Below, piece after piece: positions 14,716 through 23,507 of a DNA stretch of 38,365 bases. Each line of letters opens with the position of its first letter. Within the stretch, counting starts at the first letter, position 1. Source of the DNA: Coriobacteriales bacterium (GTDB taxonomy: Bacteria; Actinomycetota; Coriobacteriia; Coriobacteriales; UMGS124). The notes under the pieces are model-generated. The model saw only the letters and a program-made list of their open reading frames with translations. It had not been told where the DNA came from and ran no database searches. A program made the position numbers and the translations under genes. The stretch spans positions 1 through 38,365 of the forward strand of contig JAFWFL010000108.1 in NCBI GenBank assembly GCA_017515595.1. The letters are read 5' to 3'.

Positions 14716-15804
14716 ATGGATTCAACAATCACCCTTCACGAGCTTTTGTTAATCAAGCCTGAGCATCCGGTGCCTCACCCGGGGAATATCTGCAACCTCA
14801 CCTACCCGTCAGTGAACGGTTCCGTAGCGGTTGATGTGGTAACCGACGCTTACGGTTACGCCAAGTTTACCGTACACGCCCCGGCCAACGAGGTAGACCG
14901 TTCTATAGACTCTGCAGAGCGTGCTCTTGCCCGCATGGCGAGTCCCAACCCGCAAAAAGCGCTGAACACCGCCCAGGCCCGTGTTGCCATGGGCGCCCAG
15001 GTATTTGACCAAAACCGCGACCTTTTGGTGCGCCAAAGGCTGCTTTCGCTCGCCGTTGTACGCACCGGCATCCAGCCGTTCCTCCAAACCGAGTACATCG
15101 CCGGAGAAAACCCCCGCAAGGGCAAAGATTTTACCTTTGAAGCCTCCGTTATGCTGCGCCCCTACGGAGAACTCAAAGACTATGGCCCGGTTGAGGTCGC
15201 CTTCCCGCCCAAACCTCAAGTTGATGAAGCCCAAGTGGACGAGAAACTCGCGCAGATGATGGGTGCGAGCATCCGCTGGCAGGACGTCCCGGAAGATGCC
15301 GCTCAAGGCTTAGAGAAACTCAAGGCACCTTTGCGTGCGCAGCTTGAGAATGAACTTGAAAACAAGTGGTATTCTGACCTTATGACCCTCTGCGCAGACG
15401 AAATGTCAAAGCGTCTTGTTGCAGAACCGCCCATCCGCTTTATAGAAGCGCTCCGCGACGAGATGGCAAGCCAGTATGCAACGGCGGTAGAAAGCAGCGG
15501 GCAATCCTGGAATGACTATATCAAAACGCCCGGCTTTGACCTGCAGGTATTCAAGGAGCAAATGACCTCAGAAGCGCTCGTGTCCTTAAAGCGCGGCCTC
15601 GCACTTGACGCCGTTGCCCGTCATGAAGGCATTGCACTCACCGAGGAAGACGTTATTGAGTGTCTCACCAACGTAGCCCGCGGCCACGAGCAGGAAGCCG
15701 CCCAAGCCATGATAGACAACGGCCAGCTCCCCCAGCTCCTGGAAACAGCACTGCGCGCCAAAACCGGCGACTTTATTGCAAGCCAGGCAAAAGATATTAA
15801 GTAA
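14716..15804 (+). CDS. Trigger-factor-like chaperone without the PPIase domain
   Basis: 362 residues. It follows the trigger factor pattern: an N-terminal block with EVDRSIDSAERALA, the stretch FTFEASVMLRPYGELKDYGPV (matching the family's end of the N-domain), then directly VDEAQVDEKLAQMM and a long helical C-terminal chaperone region (LEKLKAPLRAQLENELE through DVIECLTNVARGHEQEAAQ). The FKBP-type prolyl isomerase domain of normal trigger factors (about 430 residues) is missing, and the GFRxGKxP ribosome-docking signature is not seen. It is probably a dedicated folding factor for the operon's enzyme rather than a general one. TAAGGAG precedes the ATG; the gap to the ferredoxin gene is 12 bp. 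Confidence 0.7.
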   Translation: MDSTITLHELLLIKPEHPVPHPGNICNLTYPSVNGSVAVDVVTDAYGYAKFTVHAPANEVDRSIDSAERALARMASPNPQKALNTAQARVAMGAQVFDQNRDLLVRQRLLSLAVVRTGIQPFLQTEYIAGENPRKGKDFTFEASVMLRPYGELKDYGPVEVAFPPKPQVDEAQVDEKLAQMMGASIRWQDVPEDAAQGLEKLKAPLRAQLENELENKWYSDLMTLCADEMSKRLVAEPPIRFIEALRDEMASQYATAVESSGQSWNDYIKTPGFDLQVFKEQMTSEALVSLKRGLALDAVARHEGIALTEEDVIECLTNVARGHEQEAAQAMIDNGQLPQLLETALRAKTGDFIASQAKDIK

Positions 15805-15813
15805 GGTGAGTTT

Positions 15814-17058
15814 GTGGCAGAATCAAAAGCGGCAGCGAAAACCAAAGATTCCATTTGGTCGCCCATGTTTGTGGCGCTCTTGCTCACGAACTTCTTCAAC
15901 TCGTTTGGGCAGGCTACAGCGGGAACCGTTCTGCCGCTGTTTGCGCGCGACCTTGGAGCAACCACGAGCGTCATTGGATTTGTAGCGGGAGCATTTGCCA
16001 TAACCGCGCTTGCCATCAGGCCGTTTGCGGGCCCCGCGTTTGACAGCTTTTCTAAAAAGCGCCTGCTCATGGCATCAATTGGTATTAACTGCTGCTCTAT
16101 GATTCTCTATTCATGCGCTACCTCTATACCCATCATACTCGGCATCCGTCTGCTCCATGGAGTGGGCATGGGATGCGCGGCTCCGCTTGCGCTTTCGCTT
16201 GTCAGCGACACGCTGCCGCAAACAAGAATCAACAGCGGAATCAGTATTTATATGCTCTCGATGTCTGCCGCAATGTTAGTGGGTCCCGCATTTGGAATCT
16301 GGATGTCACAAGCTGTTGGATACACCCCAACGTTTATGGTAACCACCGCTTCTTTGGGTGTATCTTTGGCCCTGGTTACATTTCTTGTGAAGGATTCGGC
16401 CATTCCTCCGGGAGGCAGGCCTCCTTACCAGCTCTCCTTAAAACGCGCGTTTGCTGTCAGAGCCATTGGGCTGAGCTGCGTCCTCATGTTCTTTAGCATG
16501 ACCTTCTCGTGCATAGGGTCATTTATGGCCATCTACGGTAACCTGCGGGGTGTGGGCGAGATTGGTCTCTACTTTACCGTTCAGGCTGCCTGCCTGTTTG
16601 CAACGCGCCCCATCTTTGGCAGAATTTCTGACCGCGTAGGAACAACCCGCGTGCTGCTGCCTTCTGCCACCTGCTTTGCCTTGTCATTTGTACTCATAAG
16701 CCAAGCTCACGAGCTCTGGCAATTCCTGGGTACCGCCGTTGTCGCCGCCTGCGGTTTTGGAGTTTGCAACCCGCTGATCCAAGCCCTCATATTTAAGTGT
16801 GTCCCTCAAGAAGCAAGGGGCTCCGCAAGCAACACAAGCTATACGGGTATCGATATTGGCAGCCTTGTTGGCCCCTACCTTGGAGGAACCATTATAGAAA
16901 CCATCACCCCTCTGGTAAGCGATGAAGTCACCGCCTACTCCACCATGTGGCTCATCATGATTATCCCCATGGTCCTCGGCGTAGCTCTGTACCTGGCCTT
17001 AAGCAAACGAATCCAGTACTACATCCAAACCAAAGACGAGGTTAACCACCTATCATAA
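15814..17058 (+). CDS. Major facilitator superfamily transporter
   Basis: 414 residues with about twelve membrane spans. The first span reads FVALLLTNFFNSFGQATAG; the loop GFVAGAFAITALAIRPFAGPAFD and the later RPIFGRISDRVGTTRV fit the MFS repeats. It is the last gene of the plus-strand operon, 9 bp after the chaperone gene, and starts with GTG behind AAGGTGAG. It most likely imports the substrate or exports the product of the molybdoenzyme; the substrate class cannot be told from sequence. A short piece of this gene is repeated downstream at 17575-17611. Confidence 0.88.
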   Translation: MAESKAAAKTKDSIWSPMFVALLLTNFFNSFGQATAGTVLPLFARDLGATTSVIGFVAGAFAITALAIRPFAGPAFDSFSKKRLLMASIGINCCSMILYSCATSIPIILGIRLLHGVGMGCAAPLALSLVSDTLPQTRINSGISIYMLSMSAAMLVGPAFGIWMSQAVGYTPTFMVTTASLGVSLALVTFLVKDSAIPPGGRPPYQLSLKRAFAVRAIGLSCVLMFFSMTFSCIGSFMAIYGNLRGVGEIGLYFTVQAACLFATRPIFGRISDRVGTTRVLLPSATCFALSFVLISQAHELWQFLGTAVVAACGFGVCNPLIQALIFKCVPQEARGSASNTSYTGIDIGSLVGPYLGGTIIETITPLVSDEVTAYSTMWLIMIIPMVLGVALYLALSKRIQYYIQTKDEVNHLS

Positions 17059-17120
17059 GAACAATTTAACCGTCATGGCTTAAACTTTTCCATAACATCA
17101 ACTACAGAAACGCTATATTG

Positions 17121-17345
17121 TCATTGTATTTGGCATTTTTCTTTAAAATATATATTTTTCTTTTTATGTATGTAACAGAGAGCTGGTTTCTGCTGAATTT
17201 GCAGGAATAAACCCTGGTAGAAGGTTAGGCTCATATGCAAATGTAACTGGTGCCTGTCTCCTGTTACATGCATTTCGACCTTTTGCCCTAACATCATTGT
17301 ATTTGATATTTTTCTTTATCATATGACATTTTTCTTTTTAGGTGC
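17121..17345. repeat. Two AT-rich imperfect direct repeats
   Basis: 17121-17172 and 17294-17345 align over 52 bp with roughly four fifths identity; both start TCATTGTATTTG and contain ATTTTTCTTT twice. They lie 173 bp apart in the non-coding stretch 17059-17670. Curved or protein-binding DNA is possible. The rest of the stretch has no convincing gene, though TTAAGGAGATACAAAC at 17369-17384 looks like an orphan ribosome-binding site. Confidence 0.6.
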
Positions 17346-17574
17346 TGTGTCCATTCAGGAAGCGCTCTATTAAGGAGATACAAACAAATCAAAGGAAACA
17401 CTTAATAAACTCCTGATAGACTCTGCGCACTGAAACAAATCAGAGAGCAAAAATAAGATATAAAATATTCGGGCGAAAGGCATCGCCAATGTCGTAAAAT
17501 ACGGTGTTGCATTCTGCGGGAAAGATGCTGAATTACTGATTGAATAACCATGGGAGAACCTAACCCTGACACAT

Positions 17575-17611
17575 GTAACCCGCTTATCCAAGCCCTCGTG
17601 TTTAAGGGTGT
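17575..17611 (+). pseudogene. Relic of the MFS transporter gene
   Basis: 37 bases match 16766-16802 inside the intact MFS gene at 32 positions, and conceptually read NPLIQALVFKGV against NPLIQALIFKCV in the intact protein. The next gene's leader also has TTGGAGGAA like the MFS gene at 16876. It looks like the remains of a second, deleted MFS copy. Confidence 0.55.
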
Positions 17612-17670
17612 TACGAAAGGTTTTGTTACAAGAGCCCGGTTTAGTTTGAAGGAGCCATTGGAGGAAACGT

Positions 17671-18090
17671 ATGGGTGAGTTTGTTGATCGCGCAAGGGAG
17701 CTCCGCCGCATAGAAGCGCCTCATTACAATTGTGCGCAGGCTGTCTTTGTCCCATTTGCTGAGCAAATGGGATTCACTCATGAACAGGCGTATTCTGTGG
17801 CACAGGCTTTTGGAGGAGGCATGCAAACCGACAATGTTTGCGGCGCCCTTGTTGGAGCGCTTATGTCGCTTGGTATTACCGGAGCAGCTGATCGCGAGAC
17901 AGTCAAAGACCTTACCCGGCGCTTCCGAGAAAACCACGAAGGATGCATCACATGCGCAGATTTGATTCGAAAGAACGCCGAGCAAGGAGGCGACAGACAC
18001 CGCTACTGTGATGCCCTCGTTTTTGAAGCGGTCTCGCTCGTCGAGAGGTATCTGCAGAATCAAGGATCGAAAGAGATAGATTTGTGTTAG
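17671..18090 (+). CDS. C_GCAxxG_C_C family redox protein
   Basis: 139 residues. The family signature is clear: NCAQAVF near the start, FGGGMQTDNVCGALVGALMSLG, then CITCADLI and a final YC. Members are small cytoplasmic proteins of anaerobes with conserved cysteines, thought to be redox-active; some are tied to metalloenzymes, but no reaction is established. GGAGG precedes the ATG. It stands alone, 600 bp after the MFS gene. The last residues (KEIDLC) add one more cysteine. Confidence 0.88.
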   Translation: MGEFVDRARELRRIEAPHYNCAQAVFVPFAEQMGFTHEQAYSVAQAFGGGMQTDNVCGALVGALMSLGITGAADRETVKDLTRRFRENHEGCITCADLIRKNAEQGGDRHRYCDALVFEAVSLVERYLQNQGSKEIDLC

Positions 18091-18495
18091 AGGTCGATAC
18101 TCTGACACAACGCATCGGTTTAGCAGCATGCGCTACACTATCAAAGATGCTCGTTTTTTGCACGGCGGCGTTCGTAGGTGAGTGTTGCAAGAGCACCAAT
18201 TCCCAATACCACCGATTCTTCTGAAAGTTGGCGGGATGGGGCTGACCCCTCTATAGGTTCAGGTTCTATTCACTACACCTGCTCAAAGAGTCCAAAGCAG
18301 ACATGTGCCGCAGGAGGTGTCAACGGGAGTGAAGACAGCAAACTATCACGGGAACAATGAGATTGTTTGCACTGAACGATAACCTTATATCCCAAACTTT
18401 TCACTTTATATTTGCTTACACGAGAAACCTTCTCCGTAAAATTTCCTGAGTGTTTCATCTCGTTCGGATTTGACAAGTGCTTTAAGCAATCGCAG
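18091..18495. other. Intergenic stretch without recognised gene
   Basis: About 400 bp between convergent genes. Short frames are present, but none has a good ribosome-binding site or a recognisable product. GGGGCTGACCCC at 18239-18250 is a small palindrome that might help end the plus-strand transcript. Otherwise I see nothing. Confidence 0.5.
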
Positions 18496-19263
18496 TTAAT
18501 CTACCGTACCTTTCTTTATATGACATTCAATAGCGTTACTTTTACAAAATGCTCGAACTTGTTCTACTGCACTATAGTAAAACATATCAAGGTCCTTGTA
18601 AGCATTTGTACGTTTGTCATAGTGAGCGCGACCAAACACAATTCGGTTAGTAAAAGATATTGCATCAAGGATGGGCTGAAGCTCCTGCATATGTACATTT
18701 GGCGTCGGATAGGGCTCTATGCTAACCCACGTCTTTAAACCCGCATCGCTAAGCACCTTAAGTGCAGCAAGCCTGTTAATTAACGGTGCAGCACCTGGTT
18801 CCATCTCCTCACGAAAAGCTTCGTCAAGGGAAACAAGTGTGATGCCATACTGATTAATACCTGAAAGCTCAACAAGCTCCGTTGGAAGTACGCCCTTCGT
18901 CAGTACAACACAAGGAATACCGTACTCATTGATCAGCTTGATGGCGTCAATACTCATTTTACTGACTTCTGGATAGTCAACCATGAACGGATCAGTGGTA
19001 AAGCAAAGCTGTATGCGTTCGATTTCATTCTTGTGTTTAGGCAACTCCCTTCGAAGAAGGTCAAGGGTATTGTCAACGATGTACGGCTGTATCCACTCCT
19101 CATGCGTTTTAACTCGTCCGAATCGTCGTGCCATGAGGAAAGCATAACAGGGATACTGGCATCCATGTGAGCAACCCTGGACATGGTTCATTGCCCAATC
19201 ACCGTACTCGACCTTTGTCTGGTAGAGCATTGTCTTTCTGATAATGTGACCTAGGTGTCCCAT
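18496..19263 (-). CDS. Radical-SAM-like three-cysteine protein, TcmP partner
   Basis: 255 residues. Near the N-terminus GCSHGCQYPCYAF holds Cys31, Cys35 and Cys39 with CX3CX3C spacing, one residue longer than the canonical radical SAM CX3CX2C. Later blocks look like a radical SAM barrel of the SPL/elongated type: IQLCFTTDPFMVDYPE, YGIPCVVLTKGVL, YGITLVSLDEAFREEMEPGAA, LKTWVSIEPYPTP and RIVFGRAHYDKRT. Such proteins occur beside TcmP genes, which explains the name three-Cys-motif partner. Its reaction is unknown. The ATG at 19263 has GGAGA upstream; a GTG at 19290 is possible. It is the last gene of the minus-strand defence operon, 54 bp after TcmP. Confidence 0.75.
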   Translation of the reverse strand: MGHLGHIIRKTMLYQTKVEYGDWAMNHVQGCSHGCQYPCYAFLMARRFGRVKTHEEWIQPYIVDNTLDLLRRELPKHKNEIERIQLCFTTDPFMVDYPEVSKMSIDAIKLINEYGIPCVVLTKGVLPTELVELSGINQYGITLVSLDEAFREEMEPGAAPLINRLAALKVLSDAGLKTWVSIEPYPTPNVHMQELQPILDAISFTNRIVFGRAHYDKRTNAYKDLDMFYYSAVEQVRAFCKSNAIECHIKKGTVD

Positions 19264-19317
19264 CGTTCTCCAATAATGCCGTTTACCCACGTTTTCTCAA
19301 CCTAAAATAACGTCGCA

Positions 19318-20451
19318 TCACAAAGCCTTATTGCCTTCTAATAGCGGAAAGGTATATGTATCAGCCTTGAAGTTATTGCTTCGTTTGGTTGTTCCATCTT
19401 TCTTAACCTGACCCGCCTCAACCAATGGCTTGAGTACGTATGTAAGAACATGCGATGCTTTGAGCATCGTTTCCTCAAGGATGAAGGTCTTAATCCGAGC
19501 GAAGGGAACATTGCTTTGCCCCGAGAAAGCTTCGATCAAATCAGTCCTAGCGTCGTAGCTGTACTCAGCTGCGATAGAATCCTCGAACTCCGATTCTGCA
19601 AAGAGCGTTGTCTGCACACCTTCTGGCAGCCAAGAATTGCGATGGTACTGAGCCCCATGGAACACCTCCCAAAGTGCGTCTTTAAGCTTCTCTAGCCCCT
19701 TTTGGCTAGGCGTGACAAAAATAATTTGGTAAAGTTCCGCATTCATCCTGTTCTTGAAAGCATAACTGAACGCCAATTTCATTGGCTCGACCTTGAGCGC
19801 ATTGGCTATGGCACGTGCAGCATTCTTGTCCTGCGGAATATCAAGCCCATCAAAGCAATCGATAATTTCCTGATCGTTCTTGTTCCTGGTCAGGTCACTG
19901 GAGAACCAGTTGAACAGAATCTCGCTGTAGCGAGACCCAATAAAGTCCCTCATAGCGGTAAGGTGAACTGTCCGTGCGTTATATGGGTCGACAAAGAGAA
20001 GAACCGCGTTGCCGTATCCACCGGGAATTACGTTTGTTGTGGCAGCTCTATGCAAGAACTCGTTAACCTCGAGATCAGCCCAATACACCGTCACGTTCTT
20101 GCTTACTTCAGCAGCTAAGTACTCGCAGAGATTGCCACAAGTCTCGACTCGCCTCGTATCCTGGTCGTTGATGTAGAGATAGAAGTGAATAGAAGGATGT
20201 CGCTTTGCAAACGAGACAAAGAGCCTACTTACCGCGGCTGCGGTTCCAAGACCGCCATCCTCATATATGCCAGCATTGCACATCGCATCGATAAATGTAA
20301 TGCTCTTGATGGTTGGCTGGTTTACCCATACATGCAGCCATTTTTCTACATAAGAACGAACATAGGCGATTTTCTTGGTGGTCTGATCTTTCTTCCCCTC
20401 CAAGATGCTTATGTCAATGGCCAGCTCTTTGATGTAATCCATTTCGCTCAT
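19318..20451 (-). CDS. tcmP: Three-Cys-motif partner protein TcmP
   Basis: 377 residues. Family features are the opening block KKDQTTKKIAYVRSYVEKWL, FIDAMCNAGIYEDGG, where a methyltransferase-like glycine loop would be, and VLLFVDPYNARTVHL with a DPxx motif, followed by EILFNWFSSDLTRN. The C-terminal 100 residues resemble a winged helix (FARIKTFILEETMLKASHVL, then LVEAGQVKK). The methyltransferase-like core is inferred from these motifs; no activity is known for the family. It is encoded 15 bp after the restriction subunit Res and before the three-cysteine protein, so all are likely one transcript. The ribosome-binding site is weak, and Met4 is an alternative start. Confidence 0.82.
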   Translation of the reverse strand: MSEMDYIKELAIDISILEGKKDQTTKKIAYVRSYVEKWLHVWVNQPTIKSITFIDAMCNAGIYEDGGLGTAAAVSRLFVSFAKRHPSIHFYLYINDQDTRRVETCGNLCEYLAAEVSKNVTVYWADLEVNEFLHRAATTNVIPGGYGNAVLLFVDPYNARTVHLTAMRDFIGSRYSEILFNWFSSDLTRNKNDQEIIDCFDGLDIPQDKNAARAIANALKVEPMKLAFSYAFKNRMNAELYQIIFVTPSQKGLEKLKDALWEVFHGAQYHRNSWLPEGVQTTLFAESEFEDSIAAEYSYDARTDLIEAFSGQSNVPFARIKTFILEETMLKASHVLTYVLKPLVEAGQVKKDGTTKRSNNFKADTYTFPLLEGNKAL

Positions 20452-20466
20452 GTGCTTCTGGCTTTC

Positions 20467-23400
20467 TTAAATACTCACCGTGTGGTACGTAGTTCGCACA
20501 TCGTACTTCACATCCACCTGCAGCGCCTCGAAGTGCCGCCTGGCGCACCGAATCTTGGTCTTTTCAACATCACTCACGCGAATGTTGTTGTTCCCGCCGC
20601 CCTTGGTTTCCACAACAAAGTAAACGCGCCGCTCACCATCCTCCTCGACCACGTAAGCCCAGTCCGGGTTGTAGCTTCCTAGAGGAGTATCGATCTTGAA
20701 CTTGCTCGGCAACTTGGCGAAGACGCGCACCTCCTCTGCCAGGTCAAGCTCCACCGCAAATGGCTGCTCTACGGTTGACGAATCGTATACGACGTAGTTG
20801 TACAAGCTCTTTCCGCTGCTCGGCATCCAGGCGTTCTGCCCCAGGTACGCCTTCAACTCGCCAGGGTCGAGATCCTCCATGGTGTACCAGTCCTCGTCGG
20901 GCAGCTTCGTGTACTTGATGCCCTCCGCGATGGCCTCGCTCTTGGCCTTCTCGATCTTCTGCGCCACCTGCGCAAGGAACGTCGCCGGGTCTACCTCGAA
21001 CTCGTCGTAGCGCCCGCATTCCTCCAAGATGCGCTTGAGCGTAGAACGGGTCAGCCCCACGGCGTCCTGCAGCTCGGCAATTGGGTCGGGCAGATCGTAC
21101 ACACGAGCCTCACCCGTCTTTACAATTGATGTGCCGGTGGCCGTCGCGTACACACCCGCGTCACCCACGGCAAGGTCGGCACGCGTCGAAAGCACCTCGA
21201 GCGGCTTCACCTTCGGCATGCCTTTGACGAGCGCCACGGCATCGGCAATAAGCTTTTCCGAGTCCACGTCCACCTCGAAGCGCGTGCGCCTGCGTATGCG
21301 ATCCCACAGCTCCTGGAACGCGGGGTCATCGCTGACGTCCTTACGTAGCTCTACCTCGACTTCAGCAGCCTTGTCGCGAATCTGCAGCTTCTGAGCTTTA
21401 TGCAGGATGATATCCTCCACCTGCGAATGCGCAGCCTCAAGACCTGTTGGCATCTCCACGCAGCCCTTCTCGGCGGCTTCCTTCAGCTCGGGCGTAATGT
21501 TGCCCTTCTTGTCCACAAGCCCTTTGGACATGAAGCTCTGGTACACCTCAGCGCTCTGCTCGAAGCCAAGCTTCATCTCCTGGCCGTCTGGTAGCTCAAT
21601 GGTCACCTTTGTGAACGACTCGGGCGTGAGCACACCAAACTTCAACCCATCCTTCTCAAGCTCGGTTTGAAGCCCACTTGCGAAGACGTCGTAACTCTCA
21701 TTTGCGATGACGGTCAGTACGTTGGCGTCCTCGTCGTAGCAACGCTCGCCGGTCTGGTCGACGCACAGACGCAAGCCCCTGCCCACTTTCTGACGCTTGG
21801 TCATAGTGTCCTTGGTCTCCACCAACGTGCATATCTGGAATACGTTGGGATTATCCCAGCCCTCTTTAAGCGCCGAGTGAGACCAGATGAACTGGATACG
21901 CTTCTTGGCTCGAGTCTCTTCATCGTCCGTTGCAGAGGGGAACGATATAAGCGTCTCCTTTTCGCGCATGATGGTTTCAAACGTGTTGATATCGGCCTCG
22001 CTGCTGGCACTCGAGCTCGTGTTTTTGATGTGGCCCTTGCCATCCTGCGCGAAGTAGCCCGAATGCACAGCCGACGCATCAATATCGAGCGAAAGCCCTG
22101 CCGCCGCGTATTTCTTCTGCCAGCGGGAGCTGTTTACAGCATCGGAATACTCCCGCTCAAACATCTCTGCGTACTCTCCATTGCGCACCGGGTCATACAG
22201 GCGATACTTCTCAACCTTGTCGATGAAGAAGAGACTAAGTACCTTGATACCACGAGGCGTGAGCTCTAGCTGCCGTTGCAGGTGGTCCTCGATGGTGCGG
22301 CGGATCTGCGCACGTTTCACATCCTCGACGGACACATCGCCTACGGACTGGCCTTTTTCAAGGTATTCGCCGTTGGTGAACTCGATCCATTCATCGCCCT
22401 CGGCTGCCGATATGTTCGAAACGATCCATCCGGCCTCGTAGTCGCTGTTCTCGCCGCTCACTGTCTGATCATAAAGATTGCTTCCGGTACGCACGGTCAC
22501 GGACTTGCGCTTTTGGCTTCCGTCGCTTTGCCGCACATCAATCGTGAGCTTCGCAGTGATGGAACTTGGCGTGTTGCCCATCTTGGTCGATTCCAGCCGT
22601 ACGAAAGCGCCGTTTAGGTCGGCTTGTGCGAGAACAGAATCCACGCAAATGCCCTTCACGAGTCCTTGCTGAAAAGCGTCCACCGGCGTAAGGCGATACA
22701 CTTTGTTGTAACTCTCCTTGTGAGTTGCAGAGTAACGCAGCACGAAAAGCGGATTTAGACTGCGGATGGCGGCTTTCGCTTTGATACTGTTGTCGACGCT
22801 CTGCGGCTCGTCGATGATGACTATGGGGTTGCATGCCGCCACTACCTCGCGCGGGCTGCGGCCTCCGATAAGCCGCTCGCTCGGGCGGTGGAAGAGGGAG
22901 CTGCTCTCAGCATTGCCCTCGTCGGAGTAGTCGCGGTTGAACGCCTGGATGTTGATGATCATCACCTGGATGGAGCTGCTGGTGGCGAAGTTGCCAACCG
23001 GCCCCATGTCCTTGCTGTCGTAGACGAACACGTCCATCGGCGCGTTGTCGTAGAGCGTGGCGAAGTGCTTGCGCGTGCTCTGGAAGCTCTTCAGCACGCC
23101 CTCGCGGATGGCCACGCTCGGCACCACGATCAGGAACTTGGTGATTCCGTACTTCTTGTTCAGCTCGAAGATGGTGCGTGTGTACACGTAGGTCTTTCCC
23201 GTGCCAGTCTCCATCTCGATGGTAAAGTCGCGCAGCTTCCCGTCCGTCATCACGGCGGTGGCGGGAAGCGAGTTCTCCTCCTGGATGTCGTGCAGGTTCT
23301 CAAGCAGCTGGTTTGCCGAAAGGCGCAGTCCGTTGGCGTGTCCGATAGAGAGTACCTGCCCCTCCATCAGCGTTCCCGCAGCGCCCGTCTCGGCCGTGAA

Positions 23401-23505
23401 CTCGCTTTTAAGGAACTCCTGCCCCCGGAACAGTTCGGTGATGGCCTCGACGGCCTCTACTTGATGCTTCTGGTCCGATGAGTACTTGAGCTCGATGGTC
23501 GCCAT
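20467..23505 (-). CDS. res: Type III restriction enzyme, Res subunit (helicase-nuclease)
   Basis: 1012 residues. Walker A is METGTGKT (98-105), Walker B IIDEPQ (about 231-235), followed by LRYSATHKE (motif III-like) and the C-terminal helicase part SHSALKEGWDNPNVFQICTL and RQKVGRGLRLCVD. The end has a PD-(D/E)XK nuclease: YNPDWAYVV then YFVVETKG, where Asp and Glu-x-Lys would bind metal. Type III Res works in complex with Mod and cuts after ATP-driven communication between two sites. The gene begins 2 bp after the stop of mod. The length is normal for the family. No frameshift or loss of key residues is seen, so it is probably active. Confidence 0.93.
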   Translation of the reverse strand: MATIELKYSSDQKHQVEAVEAITELFRGQEFLKSEFTAETGAAGTLMEGQVLSIGHANGLRLSANQLLENLHDIQEENSLPATAVMTDGKLRDFTIEMETGTGKTYVYTRTIFELNKKYGITKFLIVVPSVAIREGVLKSFQSTRKHFATLYDNAPMDVFVYDSKDMGPVGNFATSSSIQVMIINIQAFNRDYSDEGNAESSSLFHRPSERLIGGRSPREVVAACNPIVIIDEPQSVDNSIKAKAAIRSLNPLFVLRYSATHKESYNKVYRLTPVDAFQQGLVKGICVDSVLAQADLNGAFVRLESTKMGNTPSSITAKLTIDVRQSDGSQKRKSVTVRTGSNLYDQTVSGENSDYEAGWIVSNISAAEGDEWIEFTNGEYLEKGQSVGDVSVEDVKRAQIRRTIEDHLQRQLELTPRGIKVLSLFFIDKVEKYRLYDPVRNGEYAEMFEREYSDAVNSSRWQKKYAAAGLSLDIDASAVHSGYFAQDGKGHIKNTSSSASSEADINTFETIMREKETLISFPSATDDEETRAKKRIQFIWSHSALKEGWDNPNVFQICTLVETKDTMTKRQKVGRGLRLCVDQTGERCYDEDANVLTVIANESYDVFASGLQTELEKDGLKFGVLTPESFTKVTIELPDGQEMKLGFEQSAEVYQSFMSKGLVDKKGNITPELKEAAEKGCVEMPTGLEAAHSQVEDIILHKAQKLQIRDKAAEVEVELRKDVSDDPAFQELWDRIRRRTRFEVDVDSEKLIADAVALVKGMPKVKPLEVLSTRADLAVGDAGVYATATGTSIVKTGEARVYDLPDPIAELQDAVGLTRSTLKRILEECGRYDEFEVDPATFLAQVAQKIEKAKSEAIAEGIKYTKLPDEDWYTMEDLDPGELKAYLGQNAWMPSSGKSLYNYVVYDSSTVEQPFAVELDLAEEVRVFAKLPSKFKIDTPLGSYNPDWAYVVEEDGERRVYFVVETKGGGNNNIRVSDVEKTKIRCARRHFEALQVDVKYDVRTTYHTVSI

Positions 23506-23507
23506 GG

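Noticed and set aside
18178-18360. Small plus-strand gene between the C_GCAxxG gene and the three-cysteine gene
   Set aside because: No good ribosome-binding site, low-complexity translation and no family resemblance.
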